Below, piece by piece: positions 54,488 to 63,880 of a stretch of 64,000 nt of DNA. Numbering within the stretch: position 1 is the stretch's first letter; every line of letters starts with the position of its first letter. Under the pieces are notes generated by a model. The model was not told the DNA's origin, made no database searches, and saw nothing but the letters and a program-made list of their open reading frames with translations. The DNA comes from Sphingomonas hankookensis (GTDB lineage: Bacteria; Pseudomonadota; Alphaproteobacteria; Sphingomonadales; Sphingomonadaceae). Made by a program: the position numbers and the translations under genes. The DNA lies in assembly GCF_001619955.1 (NCBI RefSeq), contig NZ_LQQO01000001.1, forward strand, positions 62,001-126,000. The letters are read 5' to 3'.

Positions 54488-54990
54488 GCCGCGACCTCCG
54501 CCGCGACGGTCGCGCGAATGGCATCGATGATCCCGTTATGCGCGCCGCAGCGGCAGAGATTGCCGCTCATCCGCTCGCGGATCTCCTCGCCGGTAAGCGT
54601 GACCGTCGCCGACAGGTCGTCGGTCACCACGCTCGGCACCCCGCGCCGTGCCTCCGCCGCCATGCCGATCGCCGAACAGATCTGCCCCGGCGTGCAATAG
54701 CCGCACTGGAAGCCGTCATGGTCGATGAACGCCTGTTGCAGCGGGTGGAGCGCGTCGCCGTCCGCGACCCCTTCGATCGTTGTGATCTGCCGCCCGGCAT
54801 ATTGCACCGCCAGCGCGAGGCACGACAGGATGCGTTCGCCATCGACCAGCACGGTGCAGGCTCCGCATGCGCCCTGGTTGCAGCCCATCTTGGTGCCGGT
54901 CAGGTGCAGCCCCTCGCGCAGATGTTCCAGCAGCGAGACGCGGGGATCGGCGGGGAGCGCCACTTCCTTTCCATTGACGATCAACGACAT
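54484..54990 (-). CDS. Molybdenum hydroxylase 2Fe-2S subunit
   Basis: 168 residues. Plant-type ferredoxin motif GCNQGACGACTVLVDG and the second cluster CGYCTPGQICS ... NLCRCGAHNG. No Tat signal is visible, unlike E. coli PaoA, so the enzyme is probably cytoplasmic. First gene of the three-gene operon; the next genes overlap, allowing equimolar production. Confidence 0.92.
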   Translation of the reverse strand: MSLIVNGKEVALPADPRVSLLEHLREGLHLTGTKMGCNQGACGACTVLVDGERILSCLALAVQYAGRQITTIEGVADGDALHPLQQAFIDHDGFQCGYCTPGQICSAIGMAAEARRGVPSVVTDDLSATVTLTGEEIRERMSGNLCRCGAHNGIIDAIRATVAAEVAA

Positions 54991-55134
54991 GGCAAGTCTC
55001 CGATTCCGAAGCTGACGCGCAGGAGCAGAACAGGTTGCGGGCCTGCCGTCGAGCAGTTTCGGTCGAACGGTACGGACGCTGCGGTAGCCGGCGGGCCTGC
55101 GCGAAACTCGCTCGCGCAGACCGGCTGTCCGCAA

Positions 55135-56001
55135 TCAGCTACCCGGTCGCGCAAAGCTATCACGATGATCGCGAACGAAGTCCGCGAAGCTGTGTGGTGC
55201 CTGTCCGGTAAGGCGTTCGATCTCGAACGTCGGGTCGATGTCGTGATGCCCGGCGACGACGTCGGCGAACTGCACCACCAGTCCCTTCGCCATCCAGCGC
55301 GAATTGCCGGTCAGGCGGAGGAGCGCGCGAAATAGCGGGGTCGGCAGGTCGAGATAACGGACCTTGTGGCCGACCGCCGCCGACAGGCGCTTCGCGGCCT
55401 CCTTCATGTCGAGCGTTTCCGGCCCGGTCAGAAAATAGGTCGCGCTGTCATGGCCATCCTGCATCAGGACCGTCGCGGCGACGCGGGCGACGTCGCGCGT
55501 ATCGATCCAGGAAACCGATCCCGTGCCGGTCACCTGCGGCAGGAAGCCCCGGGCGATCGGGTCCTTGAACCACAGGAAATTCTGCATGAAGGCGGTGGGC
55601 TTCAGGATCGTCCAGCCGATGCCTGCCGCGCGCAGATGATGATCAATCAGCGCATGCGTCCGCGCCCACGGCACCGGCGATCGCACATTCCCGTCCGATG
55701 CGGAAATCTTGACGATCCGGCCGATCCCCGCGCGTTTGGCCGCGTCGATCGCTGCGGTTTCCTGCGCGAACTGGTTCGGGGTGGGCGGCGTAATCAGGAA
55801 CATCGTGTCGCAACCCTGCATCGCGCCCGCCAGCGTCTCCGGCCGATCGAAGTCGCCGAGGACGCCGTCGATGCCCTGCCTGGCGAACGCGTCGACCTGT
55901 TCCTGCTTGCGCGCCATGGCGCGGAACGGCGTTCCTGCGGCCTTGAGCAGCCGGCACACTTCGCCACCGATGCCGCCGGTGGCTCCGGAGATCAGAATCA
56001 T
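55135..56001 (-). CDS. NmrA-like NAD(P)-binding protein
   Basis: 288 residues. Rossmann start MILISGATGGIGGEVCRLLKAAG, no SDR-type catalytic Tyr-x-x-x-Lys in the usual place, and segments DTMFLITPPTPNQFAQE and FMQNFLWFKDPIARG typical of the NmrA/azoreductase-like group. These reduce quinones or serve as redox sensors. It lies just downstream of the marR gene and is probably controlled by it. Confidence 0.85.
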   Translation of the reverse strand: MILISGATGGIGGEVCRLLKAAGTPFRAMARKQEQVDAFARQGIDGVLGDFDRPETLAGAMQGCDTMFLITPPTPNQFAQETAAIDAAKRAGIGRIVKISASDGNVRSPVPWARTHALIDHHLRAAGIGWTILKPTAFMQNFLWFKDPIARGFLPQVTGTGSVSWIDTRDVARVAATVLMQDGHDSATYFLTGPETLDMKEAAKRLSAAVGHKVRYLDLPTPLFRALLRLTGNSRWMAKGLVVQFADVVAGHHDIDPTFEIERLTGQAPHSFADFVRDHRDSFARPGS

Positions 56002-56028
56002 GGGGGAGGGTCCTTCGACGTTGAGGAA

Positions 56029-56490
56029 CTAGAGAGCGTCGGACGGGTCGAGCCGCTCCGAAATCACCGCGATCATGGCGTGGAGCGTCGCGATCGCCTC
56101 GCGGATGCGCGGCACGCCGATCCGATCGACGATCGCTTCGTCCAGCGGTGCGACGGCCTGCTCGGCGCCGATCAGCGTCGTCGATCCGGCGGGCGTCAGC
56201 ACGACCAGCTTGGCCCGGCGGTGATGCGGGTTGGGATAGAAGGCGACCAGCCCCCGTTCGGCCAGCAGATCGGCGATGCGCTGCACCGCCTGCCGGGTCA
56301 GCCCCATGGCGCGGGCGATCGACGCCACGGTATGCGGGGCGGGCGAATAGTGCAGGGCGGCCAGCACCTGCCACCACGCGCTGGTCAACCCGAGCGCGGC
56401 GACCAGATCGTTACCCGCACTGACCAGCCGCCCATTGGCGCCGAAGACCGACAGCGCGAGTTCGCGGACATCGGGGTGAAGATCGGACAT
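56029..56490 (-). CDS. MarR-family regulator
   Basis: 153 residues from ATG 56490. Winged helix: ASIARAMGLTRQAVQRIADLLAERGLV with wing FYPNPHHRRAKLVVLTPAG. It probably represses itself and the NmrA-like gene 27 bp downstream through a perfect dyad near its start. Ligand unknown, likely an oxidant or aromatic. Confidence 0.88.
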   Translation of the reverse strand: MSDLHPDVRELALSVFGANGRLVSAGNDLVAALGLTSAWWQVLAALHYSPAPHTVASIARAMGLTRQAVQRIADLLAERGLVAFYPNPHHRRAKLVVLTPAGSTTLIGAEQAVAPLDEAIVDRIGVPRIREAIATLHAMIAVISERLDPSDAL

Positions 56491-56507
56491 AGCCGCTGTA
56501 CTCAAGT

Positions 56508-56523
56508 TGACAATATGTTGTCA
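56508..56523 (-). promoter_or_regulatory. MarR operator candidate
   Basis: TGACAATATGTTGTCA is a perfect 6-bp inverted repeat with a 4-bp centre, 18 bp before the marR start. The length and AT-rich centre are typical of MarR sites. It also overlaps a promoter-like TTGACA on the opposite strand. Confidence 0.65.
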
Positions 56524-56614
56524 TAATCAGGATGGGCCGGGTTGGTTCCATAGCCAAGTGGCTACCCTGCAGTCCTTTGGGTTCAGAAGGGCGAGGCGAC
56601 GGTGCCGGCCCCGG

Positions 56615-57541
56615 TCAATAGGCCCATTCGGGATCGGTGGTGAACACGATCGTCAGCCACCGGTCGGGGCTATCCTTGCCCAACGCATCGCCAATGGCGT
56701 CGCGCAGCAGGTCCCATTCCTCCAGCCGGCGGGCCGGCCAATGTTCGGGAACGATGAAGGCAAGCTCGATCTGGATGCCCCGGCCGACCCGGGCGACGAA
56801 CGCGCGGTGGCCGACGAAACCGTGCTGCTCGACCACCTTGCCGGCAACTTCCTCAACCTGAGTCCACAGGTCGCGGGGCGTCACCAGCAGGATTTCGGAC
56901 AGCGCCTTGCGCACGGTCGCGAACGGCCCGGGGATGATGACGACGCAGACGAGGATCAACGCGATCGGATCGACATAGGGCGCGATCCAGCCATATGGCC
57001 CGCCCTGTACGGCAAAGCCGATGATGAATGACAGGAACAGCGCACCGCTCAGCGCCGATGTCATCGCCCATGCCCGCGCATCGAGCGCGACGAAGGCCGA
57101 TCCGATCGAACGGTTGGCGCGCCGGACGAGTACGGCCATGCCCATATCGACCAGCAGGCTGGCGCCGGTAAAGGCCATTACCGGCCCGAAGGCGAGCGCA
57201 TGGCCGCCGGAAAGGATCGCGCCGACGGCGTTGATGATCGCATAGACGCTCGCACCGATCAGCAGGGTGCCGTTGACCCCCAGCACGAGCGGTTCGAGGT
57301 GCCAGAACCCCATGGTGAAGCGCCGGCTGTAGATGCCGCCCGCCGCGTCGGCGGTATTGGAGGCGGCGATCAACCGGGCGACGAGCAATGCCATCCCGGT
57401 CATCGCCGCGTCGATCAAGCCATAGACCCCGTCGAACACGATAGCCGACGACCCGACCACGATGCCAATACCGGCGCCGGCCATCGCCAACACGATGGTA
57501 ACGACGACGGACAGGCGCAGTATACCTTGTTCGGTCTTCAT
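56615..57541 (-). CDS. CDF-like cation transporter
   Basis: 308 residues. Six helices with FDGVYGLIDAAMTG in TM2 and VALDARAWAMTS in TM5, CDF-like metal-site positions, and a C-terminal cytoplasmic domain ending TIVFTTDPEWAY. It lacks His-rich loops and is distinct from CzcD and DmeF of the accessory region. It probably exports a divalent cation; specificity unknown. ATG 57541 chosen; an upstream in-frame ATG exists but has no better signal. Confidence 0.75.
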   Translation of the reverse strand: MKTEQGILRLSVVVTIVLAMAGAGIGIVVGSSAIVFDGVYGLIDAAMTGMALLVARLIAASNTADAAGGIYSRRFTMGFWHLEPLVLGVNGTLLIGASVYAIINAVGAILSGGHALAFGPVMAFTGASLLVDMGMAVLVRRANRSIGSAFVALDARAWAMTSALSGALFLSFIIGFAVQGGPYGWIAPYVDPIALILVCVVIIPGPFATVRKALSEILLVTPRDLWTQVEEVAGKVVEQHGFVGHRAFVARVGRGIQIELAFIVPEHWPARRLEEWDLLRDAIGDALGKDSPDRWLTIVFTTDPEWAY

Positions 57542-57849
57542 GCCGCACCTGTGCCTCATTTCGAGGGCCGCTGTCATCGCCATTCCCGCAAAACCCGGGA
57601 CTAGCGGTTTCGCTAGTGGAACGCCCGGCGACGAGGCGGAGCAGCAATGGCGTCCGAAGCAGGATCGGCGCCTTTGCGGATCGTTGGAGGCGGTGTCGTC
57701 ACGCGATGGCCGGAGGTAGCCGGTCGGACGCATTCAAATCCGGGCAAATGTCCTAAAGCAACCCGCTCATGCACCGGGGGTAGCGTTCGCAGCGACGCGC
57801 AAATCATAAGGGAAAAGGTTGCCGCACCTTCCGCGAAATATCGCTGGAA
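57542..57849. other. Intergenic stretch upstream of the CDF gene
   Basis: About 308 bp between the leftward CDF gene and tRNA-Glu. I see an inexact palindrome near 57600 (GGGACTAGCGGTTTCGCTAG) but no gene, no convincing promoter and no REP element. Confidence 0.35.
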
Positions 57850-57924
57850 TGGTGACCCCTACGGGAATCGAACCCGTGTTTCAGCCGTGAAAGGGCCGCG
57901 TCCTAACCGCTAGACGAAGGGGCC
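57850..57924 (-). tRNA. tRNA-Glu (anticodon TTC)
   Basis: On the minus strand a 75-nt cloverleaf begins GGCCCCTTCGTCTAGCGG, has the anticodon loop CCCTTTCACGG with TTC, a T-loop GGTTCGATTCC and ends in encoded CCA. Acceptor arms GGCCCCT/AGGGGTC pair with one G-T. The start and end are clear. Confidence 0.95.
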
Positions 57925-57988
57925 GTGAAGGCGTGAGCGGGCTGTTAGGGGAGGGATTTGGATTGGTCAACAGACTTTTGCATTTTTC

Positions 57989-59752
57989 TCAATCCGCCCA
58001 GGCCATGTCGTCGATGTGCAGTTCGGCGGCGGGGCGGCTGCCCCAGTCGTCGAGCTTTGCCCGGCCCGCCAGCCATAGCTTGCGGTGCGGTGGGGCGCCC
58101 AATAGTGCCATGCCGAGCTCGGTTTCGGCCTGGCGGAACGCCACGCCCTTGAACCGGCGGCCGTCGTCGCCGGTCAGGATCGCGCGGACATGGCCGTTGC
58201 CGACGACATCGGCCTTCACGATCCGCACGGGTCCTGCCGCCACGCGCGGCGCGGGCCAGCCCATGCCGTAGGGGCCACCGGCCTCCAACGCTTCGATCAG
58301 CAGCGGGCTGACCCCGCCGGGGGCAAGCACCGCGTCGACCAGCAGCGCGCGGTCCTCGCGGGCGCGCTCGACCGGTTCGGCCATGCGGGTGTGGAGGAAG
58401 TCGGCGAGCGCGGGGATCGCATACTCGGCAACGGTCACGCCCGCCGCCGCGGCATGGCCGCCGCCCGCGCTGACCAGCCCCAGCTCCTTGGCGGCCAGGA
58501 TCGTCGCCCCCATGTCGACGCCGGGGATCGACCGGCCCGATCCCTTGCCGACGCCATGGTCGTCGATCGCGATCACCAGGACGGGACGGCCGAGTTTTTC
58601 CTTCAGCCGCCCGGCCACGATGCCGATGACGCCGGGATGCCAGCCGCGCCCGCTGACCACCACGCAGCCGCGCGAGTCCTGCGCGCGCGCCGACAGGTCG
58701 GCCTGCGCCTGCACATCGCCTTCGATCACGCGGCGTTCCTCGTTCAGCCGATCCAGTTCGACCGCCAGCGCACGCGCTTCCTCCGGGTCCTGCGTCGTCA
58801 GCAGCCGGACGCCCAGGTCCGATTTGCCGACGCGCCCGCCGGCATTGATCCGCGGCCCGAGCGCGAAGCCGAGATCGGTGCAGGTCGGCGCGCGGGTCAG
58901 GCGCGATGCCTCGATCAGTGCGGCGAGGCCGATATTCTGCCGCCGGGCCATGACCTTCAGCCCCTGCGCCACGAACGCCCGGTTCAGTCCGCGCAGTTGC
59001 GCCACATCGGCCACGGTGCCAAGCGCGACCAGATCGAGCAAGTCGAGCAGCTTCGGTTCGGCGCGCCCTGCGAAGAAGCCGCGCGCGCGCAACGTCCGCA
59101 CGAGTGCCGCCGCCAGCAGGAACGCGACACCGACCGCCGCCAGATGGCCATGCGCCGCACCTTCGCCCTCGTCCAGACGGTTGGGGTTCACCACCGCCAG
59201 CGCAGGCGGAAGCTGCGTCGTGCACTGGTGATGGTCGACCACCAGCACATCGACCCCGGCATCGCGGGTAGCGGCGAGCGCATCGAACGCCTGTGCGCCG
59301 CAATCGACGGTGACGATCAGCGTCGCTCCTTCCCCGGCCAGCCGCAGCATCGCCGGGGCGTTGGGGCCATATCCCTCCAGCTGCCGGTCGGGAATATAGG
59401 GGCGGGCGGCAAGGCCCAGGTCGCGTAGCAGCCGGACCAGCAATGCTGAAGACGTCGCGCCGTCGACATCGTAATCGCCGAAGATCGCGACCGATTCCTT
59501 CGCCATCACCGCATCGGCCAGTCGTTCGGCGGCACGATCCATGTCGCGGAAGATCGACGGGTCGGGCATGAATTCGCGGATGCTGGGCGCCTTGTGCGCC
59601 GCCAGCCCTTCGCGCGGACAGCCGCGAGCCAGCAGGATACGGGTGACGAGATCGTCGGCGACGAACCCGTCGTCGCACACATCGCCCTCCAACCCGCGCC
59701 AGCGCCACGGCTGTCCCAGGATCGAGCGATGCACATTGAGTACGGAACGCAT
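57989..59752 (-). CDS. recJ: Single-stranded-DNA exonuclease RecJ
   Basis: 587 residues. DHH phosphoesterase motifs FGDYDVDGATSSALL, VTVDCGAQ and VDHHQ, then the DHHA1 domain with SAGGGHAAAAGVTV. It degrades 5' single-stranded ends in recombination and mismatch repair. ATG 59752 gives the normal size; the frame stays open upstream to 59830. It is divergent from metZ with a short gap. Confidence 0.93.
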   Translation of the reverse strand: MRSVLNVHRSILGQPWRWRGLEGDVCDDGFVADDLVTRILLARGCPREGLAAHKAPSIREFMPDPSIFRDMDRAAERLADAVMAKESVAIFGDYDVDGATSSALLVRLLRDLGLAARPYIPDRQLEGYGPNAPAMLRLAGEGATLIVTVDCGAQAFDALAATRDAGVDVLVVDHHQCTTQLPPALAVVNPNRLDEGEGAAHGHLAAVGVAFLLAAALVRTLRARGFFAGRAEPKLLDLLDLVALGTVADVAQLRGLNRAFVAQGLKVMARRQNIGLAALIEASRLTRAPTCTDLGFALGPRINAGGRVGKSDLGVRLLTTQDPEEARALAVELDRLNEERRVIEGDVQAQADLSARAQDSRGCVVVSGRGWHPGVIGIVAGRLKEKLGRPVLVIAIDDHGVGKGSGRSIPGVDMGATILAAKELGLVSAGGGHAAAAGVTVAEYAIPALADFLHTRMAEPVERAREDRALLVDAVLAPGGVSPLLIEALEAGGPYGMGWPAPRVAAGPVRIVKADVVGNGHVRAILTGDDGRRFKGVAFRQAETELGMALLGAPPHRKLWLAGRAKLDDWGSRPAAELHIDDMAWAD

Positions 59753-59841
59753 CGCCGCGCTGTACCCGTTGGGCAGGGAGCGGTCCAGCGGGGCGCATCT
59801 CCTCTGGAAATTCTTGCCCCAAGCGCGCAAAGACCCTGCCC

Positions 59842-61050
59842 ATGAAGCGCAAGACCGGACAAGACCGCAGCATCACCGCCAACTGGCGCCCCGCAACGCA
59901 GGCCGTGCGCGGCGGCACCGCGCGCAGCGAATATGGCGAGACGTCGGAGGCGTTGTTCCTCACTTCGGGCTATGCCTATGACTGCGCGGGCGATGCCGCC
60001 GCGCGGTTCGCGGGCGAGCAGGTCGGCATGACCTATTCACGGTTGCAGAACCCGACGGTCGAGATGCTCGAAGAACGCATCGCGCTGCTCGAAGGGGCGG
60101 AGGCATGCCGGACGATGGCGACCGGCATGGCGGCAATGACGGCGGCATTGCTCAGCCAGTTGTCGGCGGGCGACCATCTGGTCGGCGGGCGCGCCGCGTT
60201 CGGCTCGTGCCGCTGGCTGACCGATACGCTGCTGCCCAAATTCGGGATCGAAACCGACGTGGTCGACGCGCGCGATACGCAGGCGTTCATCGATGCCAGC
60301 CGGCCGAATACGAAGGTCTGGTTCTTCGAGACGCCGGCCAATCCGACGATGGACGTCGCCGACCTGACCGCGATCTGCGCGGCGGCGCGCGAGCGGGGCA
60401 TCGTCACCGTCGTCGACAACGCCTTTGCCAGCCCCGCGCTGCAACGGCCGATGGATTTCGGCGCCGACGTCGTCGCCTATAGCGCCACCAAGCTGATGGA
60501 AGGGCAGGGCCGCGTCCTCGCCGGCGCGGTGTGCGGGACGAAGGCGTTCATCGACGACGTGCTGCTGCCCTTCACGCGCAATACCGGGCCGACGCTCAGC
60601 GCGTTCAATGCGTGGGTGGTGCTGAAGGGTCTGGAAACGCTCGACCTGCGTGTGATGCGCCAGTCGGAAAACGCGCTGAAGGTCGCGAGCTTCCTCGAAC
60701 AGCGCGTGCCCAAGATCAACGCGCCGGGCCTGCCCAGCCATCCGCAGCATGAACTGTGCATGCGGCAGATGAAGATGGCCGGGCCGATCTTCTCGTTCGA
60801 ACTCGATGGCGGGCGTGCCCAGGCGCACGGGCTGCTCGACGCGCTGCAACTGATCGACATCTCGAACAATATCGGCGATTCGCGCTCGCTGATGACGCAT
60901 CCGGCCTCCACCACCCATTCGGGCGTGGCCGAGGAAAAGCGGATCGAGATGGGCATTTCCGAAGGCATGATCCGCATCAATGTCGGCCTCGAAGACGCCG
61001 AGGACCTGATCGCCGATCTGGACCAGGCATTGCGGGCGGTCGCCCTATGA
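59842..61050 (+). CDS. metZ: O-succinylhomoserine sulfhydrylase
   Basis: 402 residues, PLP enzyme of the Cys/Met metabolism family. Conserved segments include YSRLQNPTVEMLEERIALLEG, VVDNAFASPALQRP and the PLP lysine in AYSATKLMEGQGRV, with SLMTHPASTTHS near the end. It makes homocysteine from O-succinylhomoserine and sulfide. MetZ rather than a cystathionine synthase is suggested by RTMATGMAAMTAALL and length. Start of a three-gene operon. Confidence 0.9.
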   Translation: MKRKTGQDRSITANWRPATQAVRGGTARSEYGETSEALFLTSGYAYDCAGDAAARFAGEQVGMTYSRLQNPTVEMLEERIALLEGAEACRTMATGMAAMTAALLSQLSAGDHLVGGRAAFGSCRWLTDTLLPKFGIETDVVDARDTQAFIDASRPNTKVWFFETPANPTMDVADLTAICAAARERGIVTVVDNAFASPALQRPMDFGADVVAYSATKLMEGQGRVLAGAVCGTKAFIDDVLLPFTRNTGPTLSAFNAWVVLKGLETLDLRVMRQSENALKVASFLEQRVPKINAPGLPSHPQHELCMRQMKMAGPIFSFELDGGRAQAHGLLDALQLIDISNNIGDSRSLMTHPASTTHSGVAEEKRIEMGISEGMIRINVGLEDAEDLIADLDQALRAVAL

Positions 61051-61445
61051 AAGCGCTGTTCCCGCACGAGGCGACGACCGGCGGTATCGTGGTGCGGGTA
61101 TCGGCGACCTATCTGCCCGAACAGTCGCAGCCTGCGCAGGGCCGCTGGTTCTGGGCCTATCATATCCGCATCGAAAACGGGTCGGAGCGTACCGTCCAGC
61201 TGCTGACCCGCCACTGGATCATCACCGACGGACGCGGTGAACGGCATAGCGTGGAGGGCGAAGGCGTGATCGGCGAACTGCCCGTGATCGAACCCGGCGG
61301 CAGCTTCGACTATGTATCGGGCTGTCCCTTGTCGACCTCCAGCGGGGCGATGCAGGGCAGCTATCACATGCTGGCCGATGATGGAGAGACGTTCGACGTG
61401 ACGATCCCGCGCTTTGCCCTGCTGGCCCCGGCGGTCGGCGCATGA
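61047..61445 (+). CDS. apaG: ApaG protein
   Basis: 132 residues. ApaG/F-box-associated-like fold: VVRVSATYLPEQSQPAQGRW, WAYHIRIENGSERTVQLLTRHW and SGCPLSTSSGAMQGSYHM. ApaG proteins bind nucleotides or magnesium; role uncertain. It overlaps metZ and the LysR gene by 4 bp (ATGA). Confidence 0.92.
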   Translation: MKALFPHEATTGGIVVRVSATYLPEQSQPAQGRWFWAYHIRIENGSERTVQLLTRHWIITDGRGERHSVEGEGVIGELPVIEPGGSFDYVSGCPLSTSSGAMQGSYHMLADDGETFDVTIPRFALLAPAVGA

Positions 61446-62233
61446 AGCGGACGCATCTTCCGCTCAACGGCCTGCGCGTGCTCGATGCCGCCGCGCGCCA
61501 TCTGTCGTTCACCCGTGCCGCCGACGAACTGGCGGTGACCCCGGCGGCGGTCGGGCAGCAGGTCCGCGCGCTGGAGGATACGCTGGGCGTCGTGCTGTTC
61601 CGGCGCACCACGCGCGGTCTGGAACTGACGCCGGAGGGCGAGGCCGGGCTGGCGGCGCTGCGCGGCGGGTTCCTGCAGTTCGAGGAAGCGGTCCGCGCGA
61701 TGCAGGCCGGGCAGTCGTCCAAGTCGCTGACCATCGCCGCGCCGCGCGACCTGACGCAGAAATGGCTGTTGCCGCGCCTGTCGCGCATCGCCGCCGCCGA
61801 CCCCGAACTGCGCTTTGCGCTGGTCGCGGCCGACGACGCGCTCGACTTCACCGAAGCCAATCTCGACCTCGCCATCCGCTGGGGCGAAGGACCCGGCGCG
61901 CATGAGGGCGAGGCGCTGGAATCGGACGGAATGGTAACCGTCGAGCGCGCAGGCGGCGGTGCCGATACGCGGATCGGCTGGCCCGGCTGCAACCCCGAGG
62001 ATGCTTCGGCGCTGGTACGGGTCGCCGATGCCGGGCTGGCGATCGACGCGGCGGCAGCGGGGCTGGGCCGGGCGACCGTTCCCGAACTGCTCGCACGCGA
62101 TGATGTGGCGGCCGGACGGGTCGTGGTGGTCGGGGAGCCGAAGTCGGGGCGGCTCGGCTATTGGCTGGTGGCGCCGTTGCCGCAGTGGCGACAGGCGAAG
62201 GTAAAGGCGCTGGTCGACGCGCTGGCGGGGTAG
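61442..62233 (+). CDS. LysR-family regulator (GcvA-like)
   Basis: 263 residues. LysR helix-turn-helix: LNGLRVLDAAARHLSFTRAADELAVTPAAVGQQVRALE, as in GcvA. The effector domain (SLTIAAPRDLTQKWLLPRLSRI) is somewhat short. It is co-translated with apaG and metZ, which suggests a link to sulfur amino acid metabolism, though GcvA-like members control many genes. Confidence 0.88.
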   Translation: MKRTHLPLNGLRVLDAAARHLSFTRAADELAVTPAAVGQQVRALEDTLGVVLFRRTTRGLELTPEGEAGLAALRGGFLQFEEAVRAMQAGQSSKSLTIAAPRDLTQKWLLPRLSRIAAADPELRFALVAADDALDFTEANLDLAIRWGEGPGAHEGEALESDGMVTVERAGGGADTRIGWPGCNPEDASALVRVADAGLAIDAAAAGLGRATVPELLARDDVAAGRVVVVGEPKSGRLGYWLVAPLPQWRQAKVKALVDALAG

Positions 62234-62317
62234 GGCATAGCCCGCATTGCCTGCCCTCAACCCATTCTACCACGCCGCGCGCTTGCCCCGGCGGGCGTCC
62301 CGCGCCATCTGGAAGCC

Positions 62318-63310
62318 ATGCACACCGCCACTGATACGCTCGCCCTGATCGGCCATACCCCGCTCGTCCGGTTGAAGGGGCCGAGCGAGGCGGCGGGGGC
62401 GGAGATTTTCGCCAAATGCGAATTCGCCAATCCCGGCGCCAGCGTGAAGGACCGTGCCGCGCTGTCGATCGTCGAGGATGCGGAGGCGCGCGGCCTGATC
62501 CAGCCCGGCGGCACCATCGTCGAAGGGACGGCGGGCAATACCGGTATCGGGCTGGCGCTGGTCGCCAATGCCAAGGGCTATCGCTCGATCATCGTCATGC
62601 CCGAGACGCAGAGCCGCGAGAAGATGGACACGCTCCGCGCGCTGGGCGCCGAGCTGGTGCTGGTGCCCGCCGCACCCTATTCCAACCCCGGCCATTTCGT
62701 GCACACCAGCCGCCGGATCGCCGAGGAGACGCCGAACGCGATCTGGGCGAACCAGTTCGACAACATCGCCAACCGCCGCGCGCACATCACCGGCACGGCG
62801 GCCGAAATCTGGGAGCAGATGGGCGGGCGGATCGACGGCTTTACCTGTGCGGCGGGAACCGGCGGCACGCTGGCCGGCGTCGGGCTGGGGCTGAAGGAGA
62901 AGGACGAATCGGTCACCATCGCGCTGACCGATCCGCATGGCGCGGCGCTGTACGACTATTATGCCCATGGCGAGTTGCGGTCCGAAGGAACGTCGGTCGC
63001 CGAAGGGATCGGCCAGGGGCGGATCACCGCCAACCTCGACGGCGCGCCGATCGATACCCAGTTTCGCGTGTCGGACGAGGAGGGCATGGTCTGGGTTCGC
63101 CGGCTGCTGGCGGAGGAGGGGCTGTGCCTTGGCCTGTCGTCGGGCATCAACGTCGCGGGCGCGGTGCTGCTGGCGCGGCAACTGGGGCCGGGCAGCCGGG
63201 TGGCGACGATCCTGTGCGACACCGGGTTCCGCTATCTCTCCACGCTGTACAATCCCGAATGGCTGGCGGCGAAGGGGTTGGCGGTCGACAGCGGGGCGAC
63301 TTCGGCGTAA
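62318..63310 (+). CDS. cysK: Cysteine synthase
   Basis: 330 residues, PLP fold II. PLP lysine in NPGASVKDRAAL, phosphate loop EGTAGNTGIGLALVA, and AAGTGGTLAGVGLGLKE. It makes cysteine from O-acetylserine and sulfide. The N-terminal loop and the C-terminal CDTGFRYLSTLYNPEW resemble CysK; a cystathionine beta-synthase role is less likely. With metZ nearby, sulfur assimilation genes cluster here. Confidence 0.9.
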   Translation: MHTATDTLALIGHTPLVRLKGPSEAAGAEIFAKCEFANPGASVKDRAALSIVEDAEARGLIQPGGTIVEGTAGNTGIGLALVANAKGYRSIIVMPETQSREKMDTLRALGAELVLVPAAPYSNPGHFVHTSRRIAEETPNAIWANQFDNIANRRAHITGTAAEIWEQMGGRIDGFTCAAGTGGTLAGVGLGLKEKDESVTIALTDPHGAALYDYYAHGELRSEGTSVAEGIGQGRITANLDGAPIDTQFRVSDEEGMVWVRRLLAEEGLCLGLSSGINVAGAVLLARQLGPGSRVATILCDTGFRYLSTLYNPEWLAAKGLAVDSGATSA

Positions 63311-63322
63311 CACCGCGCCCAG

Positions 63323-63604
63323 ATGACGCCGCGATCGGATCAATCCCAGTTATTGCAACGCCTGCGCGTCGGCGCGACCGGATTGGTGCTGGTCGTGCTG
63401 CTGATCGTGCTCGCCAGCGCCTTGTTCCGCTCGGCGATCGACGAACCGCCGATCGGCGAGGATGTGACGGCGGTCGATGAACAGGCCAATGTCGCTGTCG
63501 CGAACCTGACGCCCACCGGCAATCCGGACGAGCCGCTGGCCGAACTCGGCATCTCGCCCGGCGCCGCGCCAAGCAACAGCACGGGCTTGCCCGAGGTTCG
63601 CTGA
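63323..63604 (+). CDS. Small single-pass membrane protein
   Basis: 93 residues. Short basic start, one membrane helix (VGATGLVLVVLLIVLASALF), then an acidic extracytoplasmic tail rich in Asp, Glu and Pro. No family recognised. It follows cysK by 12 bp, so probably in one operon. Confidence 0.65.
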   Translation: MTPRSDQSQLLQRLRVGATGLVLVVLLIVLASALFRSAIDEPPIGEDVTAVDEQANVAVANLTPTGNPDEPLAELGISPGAAPSNSTGLPEVR

Positions 63605-63629
63605 ACCCCCTTCGTACCTGATCGTACAG

Positions 63630-63710
63630 GTCACCCCGGCGAAAGCTGGGATCTTCCGGTGATTGCGCACAGCACGAGCCGCACGAGACCCCAGCCGTCG
63701 CTGGGGTGAC
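63630..63710. repeat. REP-like inverted repeat
   Basis: GTCACCCCGGCGAAAGCTGGG on the left and CCCCAGCCGTCGCTGGGGTGAC on the right form hairpins that also pair with each other. Same family as at 35891 and 39252; likely end of the cysK operon. Confidence 0.8.
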
Positions 63711-63727
63711 GTAGCGCTCTGCCGTTT

Positions 63728-63880
63728 TCCCATCCTCGCCCAGTGTCGCCCAACCACCGGTGGGGCGTCATCCAATCGGCACGTCCGCAAAAGATGGGCG
63801 AACAAACAACGTACATCCCAAAACTGCCCGTCCAGTGGTGCTTTTTCCCATTCTCACCCAACTTCGCCCATTGTTACCCA
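63728..63880. promoter_or_regulatory. Two arrays of TGGGN repeats (MraZ-type operators)
   Basis: On the minus strand TGGGA/TGGGC/TGGGC occur with exactly 10-bp period (63728-63752), and four units TGGGA/TGGGT/TGGGC/TGGGT with the same period follow at 63846-63880. MraZ binds three or more TGGGN units with 5-bp gaps before its own operon. The region up to the window end has no other gene that I can confirm; a frame beginning near 63986-63992 may be the start of mraZ. Confidence 0.65.

Noticed and set aside
59753..59841. SAM-II riboswitch before metZ
   Set aside because: A GGGGC/GCCCC stem with a 21-nt loop and a GCGCAAAGA sequence is suggestive, but the conserved GCTAAA and loop bases are missing.
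57945..59963. 672-codon minus-strand frame beside recJ
   Set aside because: Arg/Gly/Ala-rich shadow; RecJ motifs lie in the neighbouring frame.
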